From: Branchiostoma floridae
Lineage: Eukaryota; Chordata; Leptocardii; Amphioxiformes; Branchiostomatidae
Assembly (NCBI RefSeq): GCF_000003815.2
Contig: NC_049980.1
Location: 27,096,990 to 27,160,989, forward strand
Direction: 5' to 3'
DNA length: 64,000 nucleotides
The notes under the pieces are model-generated. The model did not search any database. It saw only the letters and a list, made by a program, of their open reading frames with translations, and was not told the origin of the DNA. Made by a program: the position numbers and the translations under genes. Position 1 is the first letter of the stretch. Each line of letters opens with the position of its first letter. Of the stretch, positions 38,654 to 50,300 are shown one piece after another.

Positions 38654-41600
38654 ATGGCCGCAGCTGAGAACGTGGTGTGTTCACACTGTAACACACAGGT
38701 GCACAGACAGTGGTTACTGGATCATGTGAGGGAGGAACTCCAGAGTGATACCCTGTCTCAACACTGTAGCCTTTGTTCAGACATTCTGCAGACACTGACT
38801 GACCTGCTGTGCGCTGTGCACCAGTACGGACACCTGATAGCACCTGTCATAAGCATCACCTGCTCTAGGTGCTCTTTCAAGGCTGGCAATGTAGAGATGT
38901 TTGCGGAACATCTTCAGATGCAGTGCAAAACAGTCTCTGTGCTTCCTTATGACACTGATGAAGTAAAGCATGATCCACTTGAAGTTTGTACATCACACAA
39001 GTCTACTGTGCAGACTGGCTTTACACTTAACAAATGCTATCTGCCGAACAATAATAGCGAAGAATACACTTTCAAGGTGGACACTTGTGAGAAGGCAGTT
39101 GGTACAGTCTCACAAGGGGATGAGAAGATGGGTGAGTGGGATGGACAGCAGTTTCAGCAGATGATGAGCATGCTGTTGACAGATACGTCAGGAGAGGGTC
39201 GCTCCAGAGAAGGCACTGAGCAAGATGTGGGACAACATAGCAAAGTGACCATTGACATTGCTTCAGTTTGTGAAAATGTAGATAAACAAGGTATGAAGTG
39301 GAAAGGATCTAATAATGAACACACTTCTGTCCATGAGAACCAAGATGCCATTGGCCAACAACATATGAACTGTAAAGAGTATGAAGAACAAACGTCCAAT
39401 CAGGTTAGAGATGGGGAGAATGCTGTAGCTGGGATTCAGGAGGATTTGGTACATTGTTCCCAGCTCACAAATAGGAAAATTCAGAAGACTGATTCAGAAG
39501 TAAAAAGTGATAACGATCAATACATAGCAGCAAACAGAAGGAGAAATAAGACTAGGAAAGTTCTCCTGGAATGCCATCTATGCAATTACTCGAGCCAGAA
39601 AAAAGAGGACCTTGAGTCGCACATGTTGGAGACCCATGGAAAAGTGGAGTATAAGTGCTACAGTTGCAACTTCGTAGCAAAAAGCCCAAAAAACCTGCAA
39701 CGACACCAACTGGTTCACCAAAGGATACATAAATGCAGGTATACTAACTGTATAATAGTACTGTCTCTTTGTTTACTGACATGTGGAAATATGGTTTTAG
39801 AATGTATCAGATATTGATTCAAAACTGTTGGTCTTAAGCTACACAGTGATGTTTGAACTAATCCAACCAGTTCAAACAAAGTTTATAATGACATGCATAC
39901 TATCTGAATTGATTATATGTTATAGATACCAAAATGTCATTCTACATTTGGACAGCTGATACATCCCAATATCATAATTATGTTTCTAGCTACTGTGAAT
40001 TCACAACAAGATGGCACAACAGCCTAGTCCTACATGAGAGACGTCACACAGGTAAAGGCTTACTGCTTAATACTTAGCTAAACACTTCAAAATTTGAAAA
40101 TTTTGAAAAAAAGTTTGAAGATTCAATAAAGATGGATGCTTTGCAAGTCAGCACTCACCGTTTGTTTGTTTGTTGTGATATTGTTTGACAGGGGAAGGCA
40201 TGATGAAATGTGACCACTGTGATTATGTGACTCCTGACAAAGATGGTCTTCTCAGACATCAAATCAAACACAAAGGTAAGACTGTCTTGGAAAATATGTA
40301 TCACATGAGGAAAATGAGAGTAGCCCAAGTGAACAGCACCAGTCTTTGTCAAGGAATGATCAGAACAAAGCACTGCTCACCAAGTCACAATTCTTTCTGC
40401 AGAAAGTTACATCATAGAGATGATAGAAACTGTTGATTGCTCATTCCTTAACGAAAATGGATGCTGCAAATTTCGATTTAAATATTGGTACTGAAAACTT
40501 CTTAGGTCTAATACATGTATCATAAATTGTAGTTTAATCTTGCTACAGAATAAATTCTACCAATGCAGATGAACTTTCAAGACATTTCATGTAGTTGTTT
40601 ACTCTTATTGCTAGGTTCATAAATGAAAGGTCTTTGAAAACATTTCATGTGAATGTTGACAGCAATAAGATTGATCTTCAGTCACTCCCCATGGCCATAC
40701 ATTTTGTACACAGGAGAGAACTTATTCGTCTTAGTTAAATTTTCTGGTGTTGAAAATTTCTTTAAAAAATTGTAGGTTAATCTTGCAACAGAATGAATTC
40801 CACCAATGCATATGACCTTTGAAGAACTTTCATGTATGTGTTTACTTTTCTTGCTAGGTTCATAAGTATAAGATCTTTGGAAAATTTCATGCGAATTTTG
40901 ACCGCAACAAATTGAATCCCCATGGCCATATATTTTGTACTCAGGAGAAAAGCCATTCGTCTGCGGACAGTGCAACAAGGCGTTTGCCCGCAAGTGCGAG
41001 CTGAAGCAACACGAGCTGCGGCACGCCGGCATCAAGAGCGCCATGTGCCACATCTGCGGAGACACCTTCCAACAGAAGCAGAGCCTTGTGCACCACATCC
41101 AGGCACAGCACCACGGGCTGAAGATGTACAAGTGTGACCAGTGTCCATTTGAGACTGGATACAATTCTTCTCTCCTGACCCACAGGCGAGCCCATCACAC
41201 ACGTTAGTTCTTTTCTTGACATTAAGTTGATAGTTGTAGTGTAAAGTGGCATGTGGAGTTTGCACACTACTGGGAAGGGTTGCAGTCACTGTTTGTTGTG
41301 CTTATTAAGATGACCTAGGGGATATTGTCTGTTTTTCCTGTCATTGCTAGCAGTACTAGTAGAAGAACTCTTCATTAAGGTAAACTAATTTGAAAACACT
41401 AATGTAAATGTATCCCCAATCATTAGAATTCGATGAAATTGAAGGATACCCAGTACAGTTCCAATTTCAGTTTGTTTGGTTAAATGTTCCTTTGGTCCTT
41501 TTTCTTGTCACAGATGAGAAGCCATATAGGTGTGAGTTTGAAGGCTGCAGCTATGCCTCAGCTAGCACATCACAACTTAAAGTGCACAGGAGAAAACATA

Positions 41601-42437
41601 CAGGTGAGTTCAGGTAAACATTCAGGTGTGGGTCTCCCAATGTTACCATCAAAGTTAGTGTTGCCCACAAAGTCAAAAATGCTTACTGCCCTCTAGGGCT
41701 CTCTCCAGCTTAAAATTCCTATCCAAAGGCACAGGTGGTCAAGGGGAATTTTGGAGTAGGCTTCCACTGAAAATTTAATCTTCTGAAATGCCATTTCAAA
41801 TGGCTTCATTGTAATTTTATGGAAATTCTTGTTGCACTGTTGATGACCTCACAAAAATAAGTTTGCATCATCAAGTGTCAATTTTTGTTCATCAAGGGGA
41901 CAGCAGTAGACAGGTGACCAATATAGACAGAATTCTTACTTAAATGGAAAATTAAGGGACCAACAGAAAGTGGCCACAATACCCAGGTGATCCTTTTACA
42001 GGGATGGTCACTTGTACTGTAACAGTCATGATCGGTCATCATATATTGTATATTGAGCCGTTTATTGTATTCTATCATATATGTTTCTTTTAACAGGAGA
42101 GAAACCATTCAAGTGCACAGTGTGCAACTATGCCTCTGCTGACAATGCAGGACTGCGTAAACATGTGAGGAGACATTCCAGCCTGCGCCCCTACAAGTGT
42201 AACATGTGTGACTTTGACACCAAGCACAGCTTCCTACTCAGAAAACACATGGAGACCACCCACAACGTCATGAACAACTGTAAATTCAATCAGCGTCAAC
42301 TGTCTTCAATGGTTACCACAGACCTCAGTTCTGAAAACAACAGAGTGGCAATGGACATCTTCAGACAAAATTTACAGACTGTAGAAAACCAAGGACATGG
42401 CTTGGCAGAAGTGCATCCATCCGTTGCCACATGTTGA
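38654..42437 (+). CDS. C2H2 zinc-finger protein, probable DNA-binding regulator
   Basis: Six coding exons in consistent phase: 38654-39738, 39990-40051, 40192-40275, 40945-41202, 41514-41603, 42097-42437, giving 639 aa. An N-terminal region has CxxC pairs (CSHC, CSLC, CSRC) followed by an acidic, low-complexity stretch of about 200 residues. About ten C2H2 fingers follow: CHLC and CYSC in exon 1, CSYC across the first junction, CDHC, CGQC, CHIC, CDQC, CEFEGC (Cx4C), CTVC and CNMC. Some linkers resemble TGEKPF. Each finger gene exon begins near a linker, as in REST- or ZNF-type arrays. A tail of about 55 residues follows the last finger. I do not recognise a specific ortholog. The start at 38654 has no upstream exon confirmed; an AG near 38591 could be a 5' UTR acceptor. 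Confidence 0.88.
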
Positions 42438-42601
42438 AGGGCAAGGAGAAAAGGGAGAACTTCATGTCTAGAGGATGTTTTAAAATGCATGGAAACAACT
42501 TCTATAACGTATAAGTAAAAACAAGTACAAACAGTCAATCCATCTAGTGTGTATTCAGCTTGTGTAGAAGTCACAAATGTATGACAATGTGTGAATTTTT
42601 T

Positions 42602-42797
42602 TATGCATGCTGGGAGATGCAGGCACTATAGGTAGCTAAGGGCAAAAATATCATTGCCAAGCCAATGTGTACGTAAGGCATGCATATGCATTCTGTATAT
42701 GATCTGGTCTATGGCAATGTTGTTTGTCCACTACCTAACATTGATCATAGTGCTCTGTGCTTCCCAAGATGCAATGAGACCTGTGAAAAACTCTATG
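42602..42797. mobile_element. MITE family B copy
   Basis: Left GCATGCTGGGAGATGCAGGC, right AAGATGCAATGAGACCTGTG; sits in the 3' UTR of the zinc-finger gene. Confidence 0.7.
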
Positions 42798-42861
42798 ACC
42801 CATAGTATATTCAAAACTTTTTCAGAAATTATAAGATGCAAAGGCACTGAATATTGATCAG

Positions 42862-42867
42862 TTTATT
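42862..42867 (-). terminator. Candidate poly(A) signal for ARSK
   Basis: AATAAA on the minus strand about 465 nt past the ARSK stop at 43332. No closer canonical hexamer was noticed. Confidence 0.4.
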
Positions 42868-42993
42868 ATATTGCACTGTAACCATTGTCATTTTCAGAAT
42901 ATTTACATTCAAAATATGTAAATGGACTTAAAAATACTACTGCATAGAAGACTTTGTCCAGTCCATTGCCTCGGTGCTATATATTAAATGTGA

Positions 42994-42999
42994 AATAAA
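42994..42999 (+). terminator. Candidate poly(A) signal for the zinc-finger gene
   Basis: AATAAA about 560 nt past the stop at 42437. It lies beyond the candidate ARSK signal on the other strand, so the two convergent transcripts would overlap. Confidence 0.45.
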
Positions 43000-43331
43000 T
43001 CACATATAAGACTTTTGGGTATACATGTACAGCTTGTTAAGACTGCAGTTACAGTCTTGTAGGCACTGCAGATACACCTTTCCCACATACATGTAGTTCT
43101 TTCTTACACGTTTTGAATGATGTCAATGACATGTTCTTGAAAAATTGTACTTTGGATGAATATGAGGAAAATATTCACCATTTCCTTGCAAATATCATTC
43201 TTTAAGTCCAAAAATGTGAAGCCATTCCCACACCATAGGGTTCTCATCCTTAAATGCTTCAAAAAAACAGTATGTATGCTATTTTCTAAGTCCTTGGTAT
43301 GGCTCTAAGCTATGGCAAATGTTACAGCTTC

Positions 43332-46300
43332 CTAGCTAACTACATTGTTCAACCACTCTTCAACTTTTTCTTGATTTCCCTGTGGGTCTTTTTGCCAGTC
43401 CTTCCACCACCTCAAGTTTGCTATCTCATCTTTGTACCGTGAACCAAGCTTCGCCTTCCATGCCATGAAGGAGTCCCTGTTGTACTTCTGCACTTCCCTT
43501 GTGACAGTCGGATAGTCTACCAGCTTTCGTAACTTGTCATCCAGTTGTGATGCAAGATCTTGTCTCTCTTCAGCAAGATTATGGAGCTCATCTGGATCCT
43601 TGTCCAAATCTGTATCAACAGAAAAAAATGATAAAAATCAGGTGCTATAGAAGTCTATGATGATGTTGACTCTGAAACAGTGCAATTCAAATACCAGCAA
43701 CTGGCCTGTCTAACTGGTCTGGACCTTTTTGCCTAGTGGTTATGGTGCTGGGTTAGTACATGTAAGCTTTCAGGCCTAGGTTCCAATCCCAGGAGCCAGC
43801 AGACTGTTTCTACTTGCTCCTACTGTTCCAGCTGTAATAAAAAATGTTGTGGTGCCATATGGTCATAAGGAGTAATGAAACTGTAAGTTACACGCATTTA
43901 CTCACCAAATAACTGTGAAGACACTTGATTTGGTCCATCACCAAATGCTACGTACTTCAGACTGCCTGTCCTGAGCATGTACGTGGACATGTTAACATTA
44001 CAGCCATGATACTGGCTCAGTACCCAGTCAGGTCGGTCCACTCTGTCAGAGCTGTTCCTCAGGAGGGGCAACAGACTTGTACCGTTCAGTCCAGGAGGCT
44101 GTGAGGCATTGGCTATATCTGGAAACATACAACAGCGCAAATCAATCATAGCCTGGTATCCATCCTATTCTAGCTACAGTCTGCTTGAGCTGCTAGCAGA
44201 CTGGCATGTTTGGCCTTTTTATCATTAATAATTTCAGGCATGAAATGTTTCTCAGTATAACAGATTGAACCCCATAACTGCTGTCTCAGAAAACTATGCA
44301 ACTCTTAGCCAACCATAGCTCTCAGATTCTGTAGATCACATAACCTACAGTAACATTGCCCCACAATTTGTACAGAAGCCAAATAGTTGTTTTTCTGACT
44401 ATAGGCAATACATTATTAGTTGCCTTTCAGTTGGGAAGTCACATACCCATGAATGTTGGAAACACATCAACAAGAGATGTCAGGTCATCCACAGCCTTCC
44501 CAGCAGGCACCTCTGGACCGGTGAGGACCATGGGGATGTGAGCGCTGGCCTCGTACATGGACATCTTATAGAACTGGCGATGCTCCATGGCAAGTTCCCC
44601 GTGGTCGGACGTGAAGAACACATAGGTAGAGTCGGCCTGGCCGGATGCTTTCAGTGCATCCAGGACTTGCCCTACAATTGGAAAAAGATACTGAATTGCT
44701 TAAAATGTTCTTCAAATCTAAGTGGGGGAAAAGGAGACAAACGACATGTATTACTGCTAGATACCTAGAATGGACCGCTCTTCATCTTCATGATGGTAAA
44801 ATCAGGCCCAATGAACTTGATTTTTTTTTTAAATTCTGAAACATTGCCTTTAGAATGTGTATGGGAGCTGAATGTGTAGTCTGTAGAATACTAAAGAGTG
44901 GTTCTCTCCTTGGTGCTGAATGTGTAGTCTACAGAACACTATCAAGAATGGCTCTCTCCTTGGTGCTGAATGTGCAGTCTGTAAAACACTTAAGAATGGT
45001 GCTCTCCTTGGTTCAAATGTGTAGTCTGGAGTAACAATTTACAAGGAAATTAAGAGAGAGAAGAAGTTAGCAATCAAAATGTAATTCACGTACCAAGCAT
45101 TGCATCAGTTTCAGCACACATCCCATAATAGTACTCCCGGATCTTCATAATTTCATCCCTTGTGAAATCACTGGTGCAGTTCTTTGTTGCTGAGGAATAG
45201 TAGTCCACCGGGTGCATCCGTGAAAATGGCAGCCATTTCGGAATGGTGACCTTTGAACTGTTGACCTTCTTTAGCCAATAAGGCGAAGTCATGAAGGTTG
45301 AGCCGCCAAAGTTTTTTCCCATGGAAGGGGTTGGGTAAGGGTGGGGGAGGTTGAGACCCAGGTACAACAGCCAGGGTTTCTGCTGTTTGGGAGCTTCATG
45401 GAGGAGCCAGTGAGATGCCAAGTCTGTGCTAGCCCAATCCTTTAGCTGGATTCTATCTGTTGATGAACTTCCTATGACAAGAGAAAAATAAGGTTGACTA
45501 GTTGAGAGAAAAAGACAAAAATGATTTGTCAGTTAGTATTATGATAAGTACACCATCCATTTATCATTGTCTGTTGTACTACTATGTTTTACAGAACCAC
45601 GAACCACAATTGGGTCCCCTTAGAAATAAATGAATTGACAGTATGAGGAGAACTCAATGCAAATCCCACAATAGAAAAAGAGAGAGAACTTACCAACAAG
45701 CACAGGTGTAGGCCTGCCCTCTTGTGCTAGGGTAAAGTTCACATTTCTTGTCCACGCTTCAACTCGATTGCTGAAGAACACAAGAACAGAGGTACTATAC
45801 TTTTCATTCCAAAAAATACTGTCTTTGTTTGCAGTTTTCATTGGCCTAAAATTGTTTACTTCAAATATATTGTAATAATTCCACATTAACAATGAAAGTT
45901 TGATGAAACGAGTCTTACCTTTCTGAATGGTCTCCTGATACATAGTCAGTCTTGCCATATACCTGAGTGTGGTATCCCTGCTGTTCCAGTCTAACCTGCC
46001 AGGTGGGGTAGTTTTTGGGTAGCCCCTTGTAGTTGTTCCATGACTGCGTCACGTGGGTATGAAGACCACTCCACAATGCTATTAACGATACAGGCATAAT
46101 TTTAAGGATTTCTTATATGGCAACATTTTTGAAACCCTACTGATAAGAAATTTGGTGCCGAAAAAGTTGAGGCATTGCCAAATAAAACATAAAGAATTTT
46201 CCTTACCAGATCTGGAGGGACAGCATATAGGTGAGTTAGTGTAGGTACTCCTGAAGTTGACACCATTCTGAACCATGTAGTTCAGGTTAGGTAAGTCCAC

Positions 46301-46846
46301 TACACTGTCCTGACCACGTCCTATCAACCTGCCATCCTATTACAAAACCACATGGAAAAATGTTGCTAACTTGTAAATGAAAAATGGTATCTAAGACATT
46401 AAAGTGTTAAATCAACATTCAACACAAAATAGTCACTCCATACCAAACCTACCTTTGTGAGCTCATTATGATAAATTTCACAACTTACAGATAGTAATAA
46501 ATACATTTGATGTTATAAGTACATTTTTGTACAGAATTGCCTGTAACAGTGTAACTGTGGTACATGTACTATTAAGACAATTAACAAGAAAAAACATTAT
46601 GCAAGCTACTAATTACGACCTATAGAACAATTATTATCTGTAAAATCCAGTGAATCTGCATTGATTGGCAAATTGAAGAACAAGAATTCAGTTTTCCATG
46701 TAACTTACAAGAGAGAAAGTTTTACCTACCATGGAGTCACAGATAACAAAGACTATGTTCTTCCTATCATCTCTGGTTCCTCCCACTGCTGATGTAAACC
46801 ACCAGAACAGCAGGAAACCCGCAGAACAATCTAACTTCATCCTCAT
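43332..46846 (-). CDS. ARSK: Arylsulfatase K (lysosomal sulfatase)
   Basis: Sulfatase that removes 2-O-sulfate from glucuronate in lysosomal glycosaminoglycan breakdown (known for human ARSK). Exons in gene order: 46846-46730, 46336-46207, 46078-45919, 45770-45694, 45471-45094, 44671-44447, 44118-43906, 43609-43332. Phases agree, giving 525 aa (human 536). A hydrophobic signal peptide (GFLLFWWFTSAVGG) precedes the sulfatase fold. The formylglycine site reads ICCPSRS, with Cys as the residue to be modified. Conserved blocks are THVTQSWNNYKG, YGKTDY, LGLNLPHPYP, MHPVDYYSS, MCAETDAMLG, SDHGELAMEHRQFYKMSMYE and SQYHGCNVNMSTYMLRT. An in-frame stop lies just upstream of the first ATG; a second ATG two codons on (46840) is also possible. 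Matches human ARSK closely along its length. Confidence 0.95.
43728..43805 (+). mobile_element. tRNA-like SINE head in ARSK intron 7
   Basis: GCCTAGTGGTTATGGTGCTG resembles a tRNA box A region, and GGTTCCAATCCCAGG a box B region. It is not a complete tRNA. Confidence 0.5.
44872..45035. repeat. Short tandem repeat in ARSK intron 5 with the TCCTTGGTGCTGAA core
   Basis: About three units of 50-57 bp, each with CTCTCCTTGGTGCTGAATG then GTAGTCT and an ACAGAACACT-like stretch. The core is shared with the KATNAL2 array 14 kb away, although the period differs. Confidence 0.75.
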
Positions 46847-47371
46847 CTCACTTTTTTACCTTCTGCACTTAGCATGTGAAAATCAAATTATGTTGACAAA
46901 AAGTCGATGCTTGCAATTTAGCTACAAATGTGACTCTCGTGTCAATTCCAAGAGCACTGATGGACTGTATGCATTGATTTTCCTCAAATTTATGCCCTAA
47001 TGTGTATAGCTAACTATTACAAACACTCAAATCTGCAAAATCATACACTATGGCTATCTTGTTGTCCCGACTTCTTGTCATATGATGCAACCTTTGACCC
47101 CAAACGTAAAAAAGGATACTTTCCCAATGTTTACTTGAGATTATTCCGAGTTCCATAAAGGTAATGTAATGATTAACATTCACAATAATATTTTTGACAC
47201 CACAAATTCATTGAAAAGTGAAAACTATCCGATATACTTCGCGTTTACCTAAAGCTCTGTTTTACGTTAGAAGGCGGTTGTCAGCAATACCCAAGATGGC
47301 CGCGCGCATGTGAAACGCGACGCGACGTGTTGCTTTTTTCATCAAAATTGGACGATCAGAACACACGAGCG
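46847..47371. promoter_or_regulatory. Divergent promoter shared by ARSK and NOL6
   Basis: The ARSK and NOL6 start codons diverge across 525 bp. The NOL6 side (47265-47345) is CpG-dense for this window and contains CAAGATGGCCGCG at about 47292-47304, a YY1-like motif typical of ribosome-biogenesis promoters. The ARSK side is AT-rich. No TATA box was found. Bidirectional use is inferred. Confidence 0.65.
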
Positions 47372-50300
47372 ATGAGCGGACAAGGAGAGGACGATAGCGA
47401 TATATCTGAGGTACAAACTAACAAGGAACAGTTGGTTTTAATTTTAAGGATACCAAGAAATAATGCTATAACCACTCAACTAGGCGTACGGTCTGTGCAC
47501 ATGTGCGCGTTTGTTCGTCTGCAATCAGCTGAAGGGGGAGGGGGCTGAAGAAAAGTTTTGAAGAAGGCTAATCAATAATACATTTTTAGACGTACCTATA
47601 GGCTAGATTGTTTCATCACTGTGCAGAAATTTATGAAATGTACAAGCTGTGTACGTGCCTGGTCTTTTTTCCAGCCAGTGGTCAGTCTTTTTGGGAATTA
47701 AATTGATCAGCTGTGCAGTATAAATTATTTGGCTATCTTACACATTCAAGTACAGACTTTGGAATATGCATCAAGGTCCATGGTGCCTCTTTTGGGATTT
47801 CCTGGTAACAAGTGGTGTGGGATCCTGTTGTAAATGGTATGTGATACCAAAGTAACTTGATCAGGATCCCTGCTGTATTGGCGTGTCCAGGATAGAATGT
47901 ATAAAAGCCACATGAAGTACATGAAGCACATGAAGTACATGAATTTGATGACGGAGTATTGAATTTCTCCAGGAATTCTCAGGAGAGGAAAATGAGGGAT
48001 GGGATGAAGACATCTCAGATGAGGATGATGTCATTGATGAGGAGGAGGAGGAGGAGGAGGAAGAGACCAATCAGATGGAGGAAGCTGGAAGGAACATCCA
48101 ACAGCTAGCCAAAAGGGTGCTTGAAGGTATTCTTCAACTTTGTATTGCTTTGTGCATCCTTCTATACTATAAACATTCTACAAAAAATCTGTATGTATTA
48201 TTTTTTTATAATGGATATGATAGCAGAAGGCTATTCATCTTGATGTAAAAAAAGATCCTAACTATATTTTAGCAAATAAAAGGTAAAGCATGCATACTCT
48301 AACTTAGGCAAAGTTTAAGTCTTTTTAGACAGCATGTGGTGCAATGTGGCCTTGTCTCACGTTTTTAGGGCATACTGGGTCACACTACTCATTTCGATAA
48401 GTGTGGTTGATTCTGTCCCCATCTGAAAGGAGGAATGCAATCCTGTAGGTTTGAAGTTGTATCAGTCATGCCAGATGGGCAAAAATGCAGCAGGGTTGCT
48501 TACCATATGTGCCGCATAAAAATGTAGCGGTAGTCTTTTCCATTATAACATAAGGTGTTCACCTACTGAATTCTTCAAACCAATATACCAATGTCTCTTT
48601 TTGTTATTGTTTCCACACAAGATGAAGAGACAACAGATCAACCACCTACAAAGAGTGTCCGTACAGGGAAGCCGGACTTGTACAGGCCACCTACCAATGA
48701 AGAGATGAACCAACTGAAGGAGACGGAAAATCTTTTCCAGTCCAGTCTTTTCAGGATGCAGGTAATTACATTGATGAGATATTAAGCTTACAACATTGTG
48801 GTTCAAAGATTTCCTTTTGTTGACATTCATAGAAATTATGTACAGAAAGTGCCATCAATCAGTCAATGGCCAGTGATCTTCAATACATGCCCCTAGTACT
48901 ACTACTGTCTTGACTGTACTGTCATTGTTTGATAGTTTAAGTCAGTACTTTTAGCAAGAAGATACATGTATTACTGTAAATTCATGTCAGTTCAAGGGAC
49001 TATATGCTATATCAAATTTCATTGCATAGTGAGTTTGCTGCAATCAGCTTATTGTGAATACAGGAAGTTATTAAGTATATCACAATTTCCTTAAGCTACA
49101 TTATTACATTTGTATGAAAATTCAGATTTTCAATTTTTTCCCCCAAAGATAGAGGAGCTTGTTTCTGAGGTCACACCCAAGAACAAGAAGAGCCCAGCCC
49201 TGGATAAAGTACTTCACTCTTTAAACGAGATTGTGATGAAACTCCCAAAGACTGACTCCAAAGAGGTGAGAAGACCATATTTCTATGATACCTTGATGAA
49301 TGTTAGACATCTAGGATTCACAATTCAAAGTGTAGTTGTGATGTACGTCAAAGTTCAAGATCCAGATATCTAGATCTAGACAAATGAGGTCATGAACTTT
49401 GACATTGACTTTGACAATGCAGTACACTGCATGTGTGTATGTACTCGAAACTGTGAGATGACTTATAGCAGCAAAAAAAAGTTAGATGGAAACTTAAATA
49501 TTAGTCTTATGTTTTGCTGATTGAAAGATTGCCTTTCTTTCCACAGTTGACGGACCAGTCATGGTTGCCTAGCAATGTGAAAGTCCCAATCCAGCAGTCA
49601 CCATACCAGGTCAAGGGTCACTTCCACTTCGCCCCTCCCACCAGTATGAAGGTTGTGGGCAGTTATCTGCTCGGCTTCTGCACCAAGCCTGGCATGAATG
49701 TGGATGTGTTACTGGAGATTCCCAAGGTGAGAGATGGCTCTATATACGTTTATGTGACAGTAGAGATTGAGATTCAGGAGAATCACAGATTATCATAGCA
49801 TAGATTGGAATCAGAGTCTCTCATAAGAAAGAATGGAATCCAGCTCTGTCCTAGGACAATCCACAATAAACTACTAGTAGTACAGATTTGGCTTGGGTTG
49901 GAGTTTGGGTTGGTACTTGGTAGAGTCAGATTAATGCTAAGCCAAGCCCAGTATCAATCTGTACTAATAGAATCGTAGATTGTCCAGCCCATATCCAAAT
50001 TACAGTGAAATTGTAATTGTAATAATCTCTAGTCTGTCCTTGAAGATATCCTAATTGCAATAAGATTGTAATAAGATCTGGCCTAGAACATTGCAATTTC
50101 TTCATGTTGCCCCAGGAGTGTCTACAAGCCAAAGACTACCTGAACCACAGATACCACAGGAAGAGAGCCCTGTACCTGGCCTGCCTGGCTGCCAGCTTAG
50201 ATAAGCAGGACCTGTTCACCAGTGTCATGTTCACCTTCTTCCACCAAGACTGCAACAAACCTGTCATTTTACTGAAACCATCTGGTAAGGTTAAAGGTTG

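Larger units (their letters stand above)
42438..43331. other. Convergent 3' UTRs of zinc-finger gene and ARSK
   Basis: The stops are 894 bp apart. The stretch contains a family B MITE and opposed candidate poly(A) signals, with no coding sequence. Confidence 0.6.

Noticed and set aside
40682-41164. 160-aa minus-strand frame
   Set aside because: Antisense to the zinc-finger exon 40945-41202 and adjoining intron; no homology recognised.
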